From: Prevotella aff. ruminicola Tc2-24
GTDB taxonomy: Bacteria; Bacteroidota; Bacteroidia; Bacteroidales; Bacteroidaceae
Direction of reading: 5' to 3'
DNA length: 64,000 nucleotides
Assembly (NCBI RefSeq): GCF_900110895.1
Contig: NZ_FOIQ01000005.1
Location: 124,001 to 188,000, forward strand
This document shows positions 41,130 to 51,015 of the stretch, in pieces (position 1 is the stretch's first letter; each line of letters opens with the position of its first letter). The position numbers were made by a program, and so were the translations under genes. The notes beneath the pieces were generated by a model. That model had not been told where the DNA came from and made no database searches. It saw only the letters and a list, made by a program, of their open reading frames with translations.

Positions 41130-43355
41130 ATGTCAAATCAACTGAGATTCCAAGTAGTAGAAGAGGCCTTTAAGAAAAAGGCTGTCGAGGTTCCGACCCC
41201 ATCCGAACGTCCCTCGGCATATTTTGGCAAGTATGTATTCAGTCGCGACAAGATGTTCAAGTATCTGCCTAATAGGATATACAATAAACTCATTGACGTG
41301 ATTGACAACGGAGCACGACTTGACCGTAGCATTGCCGATGCTGTTGCAGAAGGTATGAAGAAATGGGCCATGGAAATGGGTGCTACACATTATACCCACT
41401 GGTTCCAGCCTCTCACCGAGGGCACTGCCGAGAAACATGATGCCTTTGTCGAACATGACGGCAAGGGTGGTATGGTAGAGAACTTCAGCGGTAAACTGCT
41501 TGTCCAACAAGAGCCCGACGCATCCTCGTTCCCGAATGGCGGCATCCGTAATACCTTCGAAGCGCGCGGCTATAGTGCATGGGATCCCACTTCGCCTGTC
41601 TTCATCATTGACGACACATTATGTATACCTACAATATTCATTGCATACACTGGAGAAGCGCTCGATTATAAAGCGCCCCTACTTCGTTCTCTCCACGCTG
41701 TTGACAAAGCAGCCACGGACGTATGTCGTTATTTCTACGACGATGTCAAAAAGGTGCAGGTGAACCTCGGATGGGAACAGGAGTATTTCCTGGTTGATGA
41801 AGGTCTCTATTCTGCCCGTCCCGATCTGATGCTCACCGGACGTACATTAATGGGGCATGAGAGCGCGAAAAACCAACAGATGGACGACCACTATTTTGGT
41901 ACGATTCCAGACCGAGTACAGGCATTCATGAAGGATTTGGAGATTCAGGCACTCGAACTTGCCATTCCTTGTAAGACACGTCATAACGAGGTGGCTCCCA
42001 ACCAGTTTGAGCTCGCTCCCATCTTCGAGGAATGTAATCTGGCTGTCGACCATAATATGCTGTTGATGTCGCTCATGAAGCGCGTGGCACACAATCATGG
42101 TTTCCGTGTACTGCTCCACGAGAAGCCTTTCGATGGTATTAACGGTTCTGGAAAGCATAACAACTGGAGTCTCTCCACTGATACTGGCGTACTGCTCCAT
42201 GCACCGGGAAAGAGTCAGGAAGATCGCGCTGCCGATAAAGATGCTGTAGCCAAAGAGAACCTCCGCTTCGTCACCTTCATCGTGGAGACACTGATGGCTG
42301 TCTATCGTCATAATGGGCTACTGAAGGCCTCCATCATGAGTGCAACCAACGCTCACCGTCTTGGAGGGAACGAAGCACCTCCCGCAATCATCAGTTCGTT
42401 CCTTGGTAAACAACTCAACGAGCTACTCGATCATATTGAGCTCTCCGACCGAGACGATCTCTTCAACCTCAAGGGCAAACAGGGCATGGAGATTGACATC
42501 CCACAGATCCCCGATCTGATTATCGACAATACCGACCGAAACCGGACATCTCCCTTTGCCTTCACGGGCAACCGTTTTGAGTTTCGCGCACCCGGTTCTT
42601 CATCCAACTGTGCCTCTGCCATGATTGCCCTCAACTCTGCAATGGCAGAAGCACTTCAGAGTTTCAAGAAACGCGTTGATGAACGTATCGCTCAGGGTGA
42701 CAGCAAACTGTCTGCAATTCTTGACATCCTCCGTGAGGATATCAAGATCTGTAAACCTGTCCGCTTCGATGGAAATGGCTATAGTGAAGCATGGGTTGAG
42801 GAAGCCGAACGTCGTGGTCTCGATGTCGAGAATTCATGCCCTATCATCTATGAGCACTACCTTGATGAATCAAGCGTTCATATGTTCGAGTCTACGAAGG
42901 TGATGAACCGCAAGGAGTTGGAAGCACGCAACGAGGTAAAATGGGAAACCTACGTCAAGACTGTACAGATTGAAGCACGCGTCATGGGCGACTTGTCTAT
43001 GAACCATATCATTCCTGTCTCCACCCATTATCAGAGTCAGCTAATCAAAAATGTTCAGGGCATGAAAGATGTCTTCCCTGCCGATGAGGCTTACCGTCTC
43101 TCTGCCCGTAACCTAAAACTGATTCAGGAGATTGCGGAGCGAACAGAACGTATAGAACAGTTGGTAGAGGAACTGACAGATGCACGCCGTGTTGCTAATC
43201 GTATCCAGAGCATTCACGAGCGCGCCATTGCCTACCATGATACCGTCTGTCCAAAGATGGATGCCATCCGTAACGAGATCGACCATCTGGAACTGATTGT
43301 CGAAGATGGTCTCTGGAGCTTACCCAAGTACCGCGAACTGCTATTCATCCGTTAG
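41130..43355 (+). CDS. glnN: Glutamine synthetase type III
   Basis: The 741-residue protein has the GSIII pattern: HYTHWFQPLTEGTAEKHD, KLLVQQEPDASSFPNGGIR, GWEQEYFLVD, CKTRHNEVAPNQFELAPIFE and KHNNWSLSTDTG. The length matches the large GSIII class first known from Bacteroides. It assimilates ammonia into glutamine with ATP in the cytoplasm. No promoter is evident in the 47-base gap, so it may be read from the agmatine promoter. Confidence 0.95.
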   Translation: MSNQLRFQVVEEAFKKKAVEVPTPSERPSAYFGKYVFSRDKMFKYLPNRIYNKLIDVIDNGARLDRSIADAVAEGMKKWAMEMGATHYTHWFQPLTEGTAEKHDAFVEHDGKGGMVENFSGKLLVQQEPDASSFPNGGIRNTFEARGYSAWDPTSPVFIIDDTLCIPTIFIAYTGEALDYKAPLLRSLHAVDKAATDVCRYFYDDVKKVQVNLGWEQEYFLVDEGLYSARPDLMLTGRTLMGHESAKNQQMDDHYFGTIPDRVQAFMKDLEIQALELAIPCKTRHNEVAPNQFELAPIFEECNLAVDHNMLLMSLMKRVAHNHGFRVLLHEKPFDGINGSGKHNNWSLSTDTGVLLHAPGKSQEDRAADKDAVAKENLRFVTFIVETLMAVYRHNGLLKASIMSATNAHRLGGNEAPPAIISSFLGKQLNELLDHIELSDRDDLFNLKGKQGMEIDIPQIPDLIIDNTDRNRTSPFAFTGNRFEFRAPGSSSNCASAMIALNSAMAEALQSFKKRVDERIAQGDSKLSAILDILREDIKICKPVRFDGNGYSEAWVEEAERRGLDVENSCPIIYEHYLDESSVHMFESTKVMNRKELEARNEVKWETYVKTVQIEARVMGDLSMNHIIPVSTHYQSQLIKNVQGMKDVFPADEAYRLSARNLKLIQEIAERTERIEQLVEELTDARRVANRIQSIHERAIAYHDTVCPKMDAIRNEIDHLELIVEDGLWSLPKYRELLFIR

Positions 43356-43375
43356 GACGAGACCCATAAAAATGT

Positions 43376-43410
43376 TTAGCCCCCAAAAGGAGAAACCTTT
43401 TGGGGGCTAA
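43376..43410. terminator. Strong bidirectional terminator
   Basis: TTAGCCCCCAAAAGG/CCTTTTGGGGGCTAA, 15-bp perfect stem with loop AGAAA, between glnN and the converging end of the polysaccharide locus. Confidence 0.88.
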
Positions 43411-43443
43411 TTTATGGTAGACGACAATTCTTTCAAAATCGTC

Positions 43444-44565
43444 TTACTCGTATCTTTTCCTATGGTTCTTCCGAATATAGTAGTTAACAGTACTATCAAA
43501 CACAAGCCACAACAGAACGTCAATTAGGAAAACGAATGTTGTTCCAAGATGATAGAAGACACCCATCATCGTGGCAAGAACCAGAAGTAAAGACACGAAC
43601 ACCAATACCGTCATCACACATCGCGAGCTGATACCAGTACGGAGAAGTTTATGATGAATATGATTCTTGTCAGGAAGAAAAGGATTACAATGATTTCGAA
43701 CACGAACAATAACCACGCGCACAATATCAAACATCGGAAGAAACATCGTGGACAGACCAATAATCAGCATCTCACGAGGGAATGTTATTCCAGCCCCACT
43801 GGCCATATAGATGAGCAGGAAACTCACCAGATAGCCTAGAGTCAGACTGCCAGTATCACCCATGAATATTTTCTTCTCCTTCTCAACATGACCAAAGACA
43901 TTGAAATACCAGAACGGTAACAAGATGCCAAGCATACCAAAAGTTATCAGCATGAAGAGATGCTGCCCCTTTACCATGGCCGCCAGTCCTAGTGTGAGCA
44001 AAGAGACGAAACAGATACCAGCCGCCAAACCATCGACGCCATCTATCAGATTAATGGCATTCGTAACATAGACGACAACAAAGATCGTTAAGAGAATGCC
44101 AACCCATGTAGGTATCTCATTGATCCAGAACAGCCCAGAGAGATCATGTATCCAAAGTCCGGAAATCGGAAAGAGTACAGCACTGATAATCTGCGTCAGG
44201 AATTTCGCCTTATAGGAGACGCCTATGAGATCGTCGACCACTCCCACGAGGAAGAGTACCATCATTCCCACAAAGAGCAGTATAAACCGTGTAAACAGGT
44301 CATCCAAAGTCTCAGAGTTGTACGGCATACGCATCATCACCCATACACCTAAAGACATACATACTACTATCAAGAGAATAGGCAGGAATGTAATACCACC
44401 TAACCGGGGGACTGGAGTATGATGCATCTTCCGTTGGTCAGGCATGTCATAGAGTTGTTTACGATGGCTAAGAATCAGCACTCTCGGAATAAACAACCAT
44501 CCTAACACTACGGACAGAAGAAATGGAATCGCAACGGAATATATTGTCAACTGTAATTCATCCAT
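43444..44565 (-). CDS. WecA/MraY-family phospho-sugar transferase, copy 1
   Basis: The 373-residue protein has about ten to eleven membrane helices and the family active-site motifs NLIDGVDGLAAG, MGDTGSLTLGYLVSFL and KNHIHHKLL. It transfers a sugar-1-phosphate (GlcNAc type) from UDP-sugar to undecaprenyl phosphate and so starts glycan assembly. It is the last gene of the locus, four bases after its paralogue. All canonical catalytic motifs appear present. Confidence 0.88.
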   Translation of the reverse strand: MDELQLTIYSVAIPFLLSVVLGWLFIPRVLILSHRKQLYDMPDQRKMHHTPVPRLGGITFLPILLIVVCMSLGVWVMMRMPYNSETLDDLFTRFILLFVGMMVLFLVGVVDDLIGVSYKAKFLTQIISAVLFPISGLWIHDLSGLFWINEIPTWVGILLTIFVVVYVTNAINLIDGVDGLAAGICFVSLLTLGLAAMVKGQHLFMLITFGMLGILLPFWYFNVFGHVEKEKKIFMGDTGSLTLGYLVSFLLIYMASGAGITFPREMLIIGLSTMFLPMFDIVRVVIVRVRNHCNPFLPDKNHIHHKLLRTGISSRCVMTVLVFVSLLLVLATMMGVFYHLGTTFVFLIDVLLWLVFDSTVNYYIRKNHRKRYE

Positions 44566-44569
44566 GATC

Positions 44570-45670
44570 CTAAAAGTTTCTTTTCTTGTTCTTATAGTAA
44601 CTTATCACCACCTGTAATATCAGCCATAGCGAGACATCGGTCACAAGGAGTACAGATAGGTTCCAATCGAACCACACACATACCACATTGAGTATCACAA
44701 AGGAAAAGGTGATGATCATGATAAACACGAGCACCTGTACGGGACCCATACCACCCTGCATCAGACGATGATGGATATGATTGTTGTCACGACGGAACAT
44801 ATTGCGGTGATTCACCATACGGGTAACAGCCACACGGAACACGTCAAACATCGGAATGAGGAGCGTTCCAAAGCACACCATGATAGCACCCTCTGGCAGA
44901 CATCTTCCTCCCAGACGACTCAAGCCAATCACAACAACACTAAGGATATAACCGATTGTAAGACTACCCGTATCACCAAGATAGATATTACGTAGTCCCA
45001 TACGACTGCCGATCACATTACGGAAGAAGAAAGGTCCCAGCATTCCTGTCATGGCGCTACAGAATATTAACAGCACCAACTCGTCAGCAAAGAACGCGAC
45101 AACACCAAGTACGGTAAAAGCAATCATGGCCAGACCTGAAGCGAGTCCATCCACATCATCGAGCATCGGAATAGCATTAGAAATATATAATACCGTCAAC
45201 ATGGTCAGTGGCATTCCGATCCACCACGGCAGCTCGTAAATGCCCAATACCCCATGAAGATTGTCAAGCCACAGACCTGAGAGGGGTATCAGCAAGGCCG
45301 CCAGACACTCTATGATCAATTTCGAAGTAATGGACACCCCCAAGAGATCATCCATCACACCAAGGAGATACATCGTTGTCAAGCCTGCAGCCGCAAACAT
45401 ATACTGCACAAAATCTGAGTCGTTCTCAGTCATCCATAACAGCGACCCATCAAAACGTGCACATAATGCAGCCGTTGCGCCAGCACTAATCACTAAGACA
45501 GGAAAGAGAGAGACACCACCCAGACGCGGCACACGCAGTCTCCCTTTATCCCTCGTCTCCGAGGGAATCACCAGATCCTTCTTCACACTCACCATCAGGA
45601 TTCGCGGGATCATATACTGCGCCAGTAAAAGCGCCAACAACAGGGGTAATATAACGGATACGTAGATCAT
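44570..45670 (-). CDS. WecA/MraY-family phospho-sugar transferase, copy 2 (diverged)
   Basis: The 366-residue protein shares layout and the motifs GDTGSLTIGYIL and NNHIHHRLM with its neighbour. The Asp-rich loop reads IPMLDDVDGLASG where copy 1 has INLIDGVDGLAAG, changing an Asn and a Gly usually kept. Either it uses another sugar-1-phosphate or its activity is altered. Adjacent copies suggest gene duplication or two initiating enzymes for different glycans. Confidence 0.85.
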   Translation of the reverse strand: MIYVSVILPLLLALLLAQYMIPRILMVSVKKDLVIPSETRDKGRLRVPRLGGVSLFPVLVISAGATAALCARFDGSLLWMTENDSDFVQYMFAAAGLTTMYLLGVMDDLLGVSITSKLIIECLAALLIPLSGLWLDNLHGVLGIYELPWWIGMPLTMLTVLYISNAIPMLDDVDGLASGLAMIAFTVLGVVAFFADELVLLIFCSAMTGMLGPFFFRNVIGSRMGLRNIYLGDTGSLTIGYILSVVVIGLSRLGGRCLPEGAIMVCFGTLLIPMFDVFRVAVTRMVNHRNMFRRDNNHIHHRLMQGGMGPVQVLVFIMIITFSFVILNVVCVWFDWNLSVLLVTDVSLWLILQVVISYYKNKKRNF

Positions 45671-46423
45671 CTATAAATATTCAAATAGTTTGTATATATA
45701 ACGCAGACTAAGGAGAAAGCGGTTCGTAACAACCCCATGCTTCTTCATAATCTGCAGATGCTCCTTCATAATCAGCGACCAACTGCCATAACCTGTAGTA
45801 GAAGCACCGCCAAGCCGCATTGTCACAAAGTCTTTCTTGACATATCGGGTACGAATACGGTGTATGAATAACAGTCGGAGCATTATCTCGAAATCTGCGG
45901 CAATGCGATATGTCGTATCAAAGGTTCCATACTGGGTATAAACAGCCCTGCGGCAGTAGAATGACGGATGGGCAGGCATCATACCAAACCGCATCATCCA
46001 TCGACGAAAAACACCAGAAGAGTAATATCGGACACACCGTGACAAATCCTCGTAACTGACATAGTGAACATCGGCATAGACAGCATCTACATATTCACCA
46101 CCGAAACTATCGGCCACCGACTGAAGGACATCGTCTGAAGTATAAAAATCATCAGAATTGAGAATACCTACGACATCACCTGTGGCCATGGCAAATCCCT
46201 TGTTCATAGCATCGTAAATACCATGGTCAGGCTCACTCACATATCGCATCCTACCATCGAAGCGTGGCTCATATTCACGGATAATGTCAAGTGTTCCATC
46301 TTTCGAGACACCATCAACGATAATATACTCATAGTCGTGATACGTCTGACGGAGTACACTCTCCATGGTATCACGTAACGTTCGCTCACTATTATAAGTC
46401 GCAGTTATAATTGATATCTTCAT
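45671..46423 (-). CDS. Family 2 glycosyltransferase (WcaA-like)
   Basis: The 250-residue GT-A enzyme begins MKISIITATYNSERTLRDTM. It has VDGVSKDGTLDII and NSDDFY (the DxD-like metal site near residue 88), and EPDHGIYDAMNKG. It adds one sugar to the lipid-linked repeat unit in the cytoplasm. Its stop codon touches the next gene's start. Donor and linkage cannot be read from the sequence. Confidence 0.85.
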   Translation of the reverse strand: MKISIITATYNSERTLRDTMESVLRQTYHDYEYIIVDGVSKDGTLDIIREYEPRFDGRMRYVSEPDHGIYDAMNKGFAMATGDVVGILNSDDFYTSDDVLQSVADSFGGEYVDAVYADVHYVSYEDLSRCVRYYSSGVFRRWMMRFGMMPAHPSFYCRRAVYTQYGTFDTTYRIAADFEIMLRLLFIHRIRTRYVKKDFVTMRLGGASTTGYGSWSLIMKEHLQIMKKHGVVTNRFLLSLRYIYKLFEYL

Positions 46424-46435
46424 ATATGTTATTTC

Positions 46436-47635
46436 TTACAGTAAAGAGTTATACAAGGCCAGATACTCCTGATACCTGTCACTCTTACAGAAATTCTCCG
46501 TCACTCTCTGACGACATCTCTCCGAACGGATACCCGGATGAGGTGCACTGCATATCGCCTCAATATGCTCTGCCAAAGAGTTTACATCGCCACAAGGGAC
46601 CACGACACCTGTCTCTTCGTCCACGGCTTCCGGACTGCCGCCTGTACGATACGTTACAACCGGTGTCCCACATGACAGTGCCTCCAGATTTGTTGTTGGG
46701 AAGTTATCCTCATATGTGGGATTAACAAACACGTCAGCCCGAGAATAGTAATGTACCAGTTGCTGCAGATTATCTGTCCGTTCTATGCCAATGATACCTT
46801 CCGGCAACGAATAGATTTGCTTTTTGCTAAGACCAATCAACACGATCACATAGTCACTGCCGAGCAATGATCTCAACGCCAGGAAATCTCTCATTCCCTT
46901 TCGTGGTTCCCACCTATTGCTAACACCTAGCACAACCTTCTTTCCCTGACAGAAAGAAGAAAACGAGTTATCTGCATGGAACACATCTGTGTCTATTCCG
47001 TTGTGGATACACCTTCTGGGGACATCCTTCAGAAAAGATTCGTCTAAAAGTCCATCCAACCATTCTGAGACTGGCACCAGTGTCAAATTACTGAGTGACG
47101 TAAAAGATCGTCTTTTCAGTTCATAATTGGCCTCACTCCTATCCATCAGGAAAGAAGTCGGATAGTTTTTCTGACACGGACAATGATGGCATCCTTTCTT
47201 CCATCTGTCACAATCCGCATATGTAAAGAACGCACAGTGCCCTGTGATCGGCCAACAGTCGTGTAGCGTCCACACGACAGGAGTCTTCATTTCTGACAGA
47301 TACTGGAACAAGATCGGATAATTCAGATAATATCCATGAATATTATGCAGATGAATAATATCCGGCCTGATCCACTCTATCTCACGAATCAGTTTCCAAG
47401 TCGCGCTCGTTGAACCTAGGCCATGACGGTCGAACAGCATTGACTGTAGCCCGTGGAGATAATGGCCAAACGGACTTCCGACCTTCAACAGATGCGACTT
47501 ACTCGGATTGGCATATCGCCCATATGCTATATAGCTATCCCACCCCTGAGCCATGGCCATCTCACCAATTTCTTCAGCAATACGACCATGAGAGCCCCAG
47601 TTGGCAGTTACATTAATCTGAAATAATACAGGCAT
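46436..47635 (-). CDS. Family 4 glycosyltransferase
   Basis: The 399-residue GT-B enzyme has HLHNIHGYYLNYPILF in the N-terminal domain and a cysteine-rich insert (CDRWKKGCHHCPCQKNYP). The retaining-GT4 C-terminal motif follows: NPTYEDNFPTTNLEALSCGT and TGGSPEAV. It probably adds a sugar within the repeat unit. The Cys/His insert resembles that of WcaC-like GTs. It lies 12 bases before the GT2 gene. Confidence 0.87.
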   Translation of the reverse strand: MPVLFQINVTANWGSHGRIAEEIGEMAMAQGWDSYIAYGRYANPSKSHLLKVGSPFGHYLHGLQSMLFDRHGLGSTSATWKLIREIEWIRPDIIHLHNIHGYYLNYPILFQYLSEMKTPVVWTLHDCWPITGHCAFFTYADCDRWKKGCHHCPCQKNYPTSFLMDRSEANYELKRRSFTSLSNLTLVPVSEWLDGLLDESFLKDVPRRCIHNGIDTDVFHADNSFSSFCQGKKVVLGVSNRWEPRKGMRDFLALRSLLGSDYVIVLIGLSKKQIYSLPEGIIGIERTDNLQQLVHYYSRADVFVNPTYEDNFPTTNLEALSCGTPVVTYRTGGSPEAVDEETGVVVPCGDVNSLAEHIEAICSAPHPGIRSERCRQRVTENFCKSDRYQEYLALYNSLL

Positions 47636-47646
47636 ATAATTCTGTT

Positions 47647-49038
47647 TTAAACAGAGCGTCTTTCCATCTCACCTCCTGTTTCCTCATCTACACTGATATG
47701 CAAGCGAAGGATCCAGTCGAAAATCACAAAGAACACCAGGAAAGTAATCCAACTAAAGATGTCTGCACGTACCAGATAAATACCATTGGCGAATAAGGCC
47801 ATCAAGATAAAGAACTGATAGCGCGAACGTGGAACCTCGACCTTAGCGACAATGCCGCCAAGGATGAACAACAGGACAATCACTCCTACTAAAGAGAGGT
47901 TCATATAGAGGTCGCCAATCATATTAGTACCCAGTCCGTAATCAGCCTGGGCAAAGTCTGTCAGGATATAACCTGTATGGATAGAATCCATATCCAACCC
48001 CGTCAGCATCCTCGTAAAGAAGGAGCCACCAAAGGGGATAAACACGAACAGATACGGGATATAAGACCGACCATAGAGGAATCCATACACCTGCGTGTAG
48101 TCGACACCATCATAGAGTGTCTTCGCATTCACGAGAAGATCGGTCAGCAAAAGCCAACCTGCCTCAGGGGATTCCTCCAAGACCTCCATTCCATAACTGA
48201 TAAACTCCGCGAAACTGGCTTCCACCAGATTATAGGAAGTAACACGCGTAATCATCAGGAAGCCCATAGCAACAACACCCATGACAATAACAGGCAACAG
48301 GTACTTCATTCTGACACGTATATAATAGCTGTTGATGATTAATAACACCATCAACAACAGGAAAAGCACCTCACTACGACTACCAATGAACAACTGACTC
48401 AGGGTGAAAGCTACCGTAGACACGATATTCAATTTGTTCCTTCCAAATAAGGTCCTGACACCTCGTTCGTTCTCACCGAGTTGTTGTGCCTGATAATACC
48501 AAGAGAGTCCTATCAACGATAGGATCATGACCATCAGTCGCGGATATAGATGGGTAACACCGCTCTGAATCTGGTTACTGAGGAAAACATAAATGAACAC
48601 TGCCAGACTGACTCCAAACGACACGTATGCCGACCGGTTCACAGTCATCTCGGGAACTCTTACTTTCGCAGCATTTCTCTCCGAATCCCTCCGTTCAAAA
48701 AACACACTTCCCAACATATACATCGCTATAGCCATCTGAGCAACAGAAATAGCATAAGGAATAATATCCTTGTTTGTTGAAAATTGGAAAGCAGGCAAGA
48801 AGTCATCCTCCGGATAGATAAACACCGCATGAGCGTAGTTTACAATAAAGAAAGTAGGGATGAAAAACAAATCGAAACAGACCAATCCGTTCCGACGAAT
48901 CTTGTGCCAAAGATACAATGTGCCGAAAATCAGGAATGTGGTCATCTCCCAAACGCAAAAAAGCTTTGAGAACGACGATGGCACCATAATGACCGATGCC
49001 AATGAGATGATAACAAATATTAAGGCTACTAACTGCAT
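47647..49038 (-). CDS. wzy: O-antigen/capsule polymerase (Wzy-like)
   Basis: The 463-residue protein has about twelve hydrophobic segments and a large polar loop near residues 290-370 (DGVDYTQVYGFLYGRSYIPY), as Wzy polymerases have. It ends with a short Glu/Arg tail. Wzy proteins vary widely, so the call rests on topology and on position among wzx, wzz and GT genes. Polymerises repeat units at the periplasmic face. Confidence 0.75.
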   Translation of the reverse strand: MQLVALIFVIISLASVIMVPSSFSKLFCVWEMTTFLIFGTLYLWHKIRRNGLVCFDLFFIPTFFIVNYAHAVFIYPEDDFLPAFQFSTNKDIIPYAISVAQMAIAMYMLGSVFFERRDSERNAAKVRVPEMTVNRSAYVSFGVSLAVFIYVFLSNQIQSGVTHLYPRLMVMILSLIGLSWYYQAQQLGENERGVRTLFGRNKLNIVSTVAFTLSQLFIGSRSEVLFLLLMVLLIINSYYIRVRMKYLLPVIVMGVVAMGFLMITRVTSYNLVEASFAEFISYGMEVLEESPEAGWLLLTDLLVNAKTLYDGVDYTQVYGFLYGRSYIPYLFVFIPFGGSFFTRMLTGLDMDSIHTGYILTDFAQADYGLGTNMIGDLYMNLSLVGVIVLLFILGGIVAKVEVPRSRYQFFILMALFANGIYLVRADIFSWITFLVFFVIFDWILRLHISVDEETGGEMERRSV

Positions 49039-49044
49039 GATTGA

Positions 49045-50010
49045 TCACATATTCTTCCGTGCCCTTCTGATAGCACTCGAAGCAAGCCTATCTGCATGAC
49101 ATGCCACAGCCGTCAACAATAGTTTATGCTTCAGTTCTATGCCTGAGCGCCAGATGCTCACCTCTGGATAGAGAGAACGGATATACTTATAATCAGACTG
49201 ATCGGCCAAAGCGAGCAATGTCACTTTGTTATACAACTTCGCCAACTTGATGGCATCGGCATAGAAGTCGGCATTATCCACCTTTCGGAAGAAAGTCTCA
49301 AGAATAGAGAGTGCCTCAACTGTACAATCAATACCATGACGATTGATAACTGCCGTATATGAATCTTGATTATATTTCACATAATGATAGATAGGAACAT
49401 CGACCTTCGCCACACGATTGGCATAATAAGCAATCCGCGGTAATACGGCATAATCCTCAGCCATATTCAACCCCTCCGGAGTGAACAATTGATGGTCTAT
49501 CACCAAAGAACGACGAATCAGTTTTCCCGCAATACCCTGAAAGCTCTTTCTTATCAGCAGTGAACGGGCATATTCATCCTTGTCAGACGGTACTCTGTCG
49601 TGATGACAATAAGTGTGGTCGGCACTGACGAAGTTGAGATCACCAACCACAATATCCGCTCCTGTGTCCTCTGCCTTCTGTACTAACTGGCTCACAGCAT
49701 CTGCAGAGAGATAATCGTCGCTATCAACATGGATGACGTATTCTCCTGTGGCTTGTTCTACCGCCGTCTTTCTGGCAGCCGCCAAACCACGGTTATGGTC
49801 ATGACGCACCGTCCGGACAGCAGAACGACGATCGGGATAGTCTTGAAGGGTCTGTTCCAGCACCTCCATACTACGATCCTTTGTGCAATCATCAACAAAG
49901 AGATATTCTATCTCCGGATAGGTCTGCTCCATCAGAGAGCGGACACACTTCCCGATATATTTCTCCACCCCATAGACGGGGACACAGACCGTCACTTTTA
50001 TCGCCGCCAT
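49045..50010 (-). CDS. Family 2 glycosyltransferase
   Basis: The 321-residue GT-A enzyme begins IKVTVCVPVYGVEKYIGKCV and has LFVDDCTKDRSMEV and HVDSDDYLSADAV (metal site). Residues after about 220 form a helical C-terminal part. It shares an N-terminal pattern with its two upstream neighbours, suggesting local duplication. Overlaps the preceding gene by 13 bases. Confidence 0.85.
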   Translation of the reverse strand: MAAIKVTVCVPVYGVEKYIGKCVRSLMEQTYPEIEYLFVDDCTKDRSMEVLEQTLQDYPDRRSAVRTVRHDHNRGLAAARKTAVEQATGEYVIHVDSDDYLSADAVSQLVQKAEDTGADIVVGDLNFVSADHTYCHHDRVPSDKDEYARSLLIRKSFQGIAGKLIRRSLVIDHQLFTPEGLNMAEDYAVLPRIAYYANRVAKVDVPIYHYVKYNQDSYTAVINRHGIDCTVEALSILETFFRKVDNADFYADAIKLAKLYNKVTLLALADQSDYKYIRSLYPEVSIWRSGIELKHKLLLTAVACHADRLASSAIRRARKNM

Positions 50011-51011
50011 CCTATCAATTTCTTTAGCGTTCCATGCTGCTCATAAACCGATCCCGTCAACAAGAGCAAGGTGAACAGTCTGTGCCTTACCAAGAAGGTT
50101 ATCAGTTTTGACGAGAATCCTTGCGGACGGAAATAGCGCCCGAAATTCAGGAAATACGCCTTAGGAATTCCACGCAACAAATGTAGTCTCTCCTGGTAGT
50201 TGTATGAGGATGTTCCGGCATACAGGCACTTGACACAACGAAGGAATGTATCAGAGGTTCTATTACGCCACACCAGTTCCGTCTGTTCCTCGGGCGACAC
50301 ATCTAGACGCCCCACAAAGGCAGTCATCTCAGAGAGACAATTCTGGAAACACTCATATTCCGACTCAAAGGAATAGTAACTGGTACTAAGAGAACCGTCA
50401 CGCATATTCACCAGATAGTTCTCCGACTTGAGAAGCACCACGCGATGGATCTTATTCAGGTAGCGGAAGAAGTGAATCATATCCTCCCCATAGTGAACAC
50501 CTACCGGAAAACGGATATCATTCTTCATCAAGACTGTCCGATTGAATAATTTTGCGACAGGTCCTGAGAGCTGAAGAACAGAATGATCCAACAGATATCT
50601 CACCATCTCCTTGCCATCCAGATAGACATCTTCCATCAGAAGACCAGTAAGACGGGATTTACAGATGTTACCTATCACGAGACACTCTTCCGTATCCGCA
50701 GCCTTAATCATATCCGACAGGTAATCGGGAAGCACTTCGTCATCGCTATCCACGAAACAAACCCATTCACCTTGTGCCTGATCAACGCCATAGTTACGGG
50801 CAGCACTAACCCCTGCGTTCTTTTGATGAAACACACGGACCCGAGAATCTTTCTGCTGATAGGAATCACACAGTGCACCACTGCCGTCAGTACTGCCGTC
50901 ATCAACTAACAGCAGTTCAAAATCGGCATAGTTCTGACTAAGAATGCTGTCTATACATCTTTTCAGGTATTTCTCCGTATTATATACGGGTACAATAATA
51001 CTGATCTTCAT
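49998..51011 (-). CDS. Family 2 glycosyltransferase
   Basis: The 337-residue GT-A enzyme begins MKISIIVPVYNTEKYLKRCI, with LLVDDGSTDGSGALCDSY and CFVDSDDEVLPDYL. The C-terminal region (about 215-330) is specific and of unknown fold. Transfers a sugar to the growing repeat unit. Three bases separate its start from the end of the next upstream gene. Confidence 0.85.
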   Translation of the reverse strand: MKISIIVPVYNTEKYLKRCIDSILSQNYADFELLLVDDGSTDGSGALCDSYQQKDSRVRVFHQKNAGVSAARNYGVDQAQGEWVCFVDSDDEVLPDYLSDMIKAADTEECLVIGNICKSRLTGLLMEDVYLDGKEMVRYLLDHSVLQLSGPVAKLFNRTVLMKNDIRFPVGVHYGEDMIHFFRYLNKIHRVVLLKSENYLVNMRDGSLSTSYYSFESEYECFQNCLSEMTAFVGRLDVSPEEQTELVWRNRTSDTFLRCVKCLYAGTSSYNYQERLHLLRGIPKAYFLNFGRYFRPQGFSSKLITFLVRHRLFTLLLLTGSVYEQHGTLKKLIGWRR

Positions 51012-51015
51012 GGTT

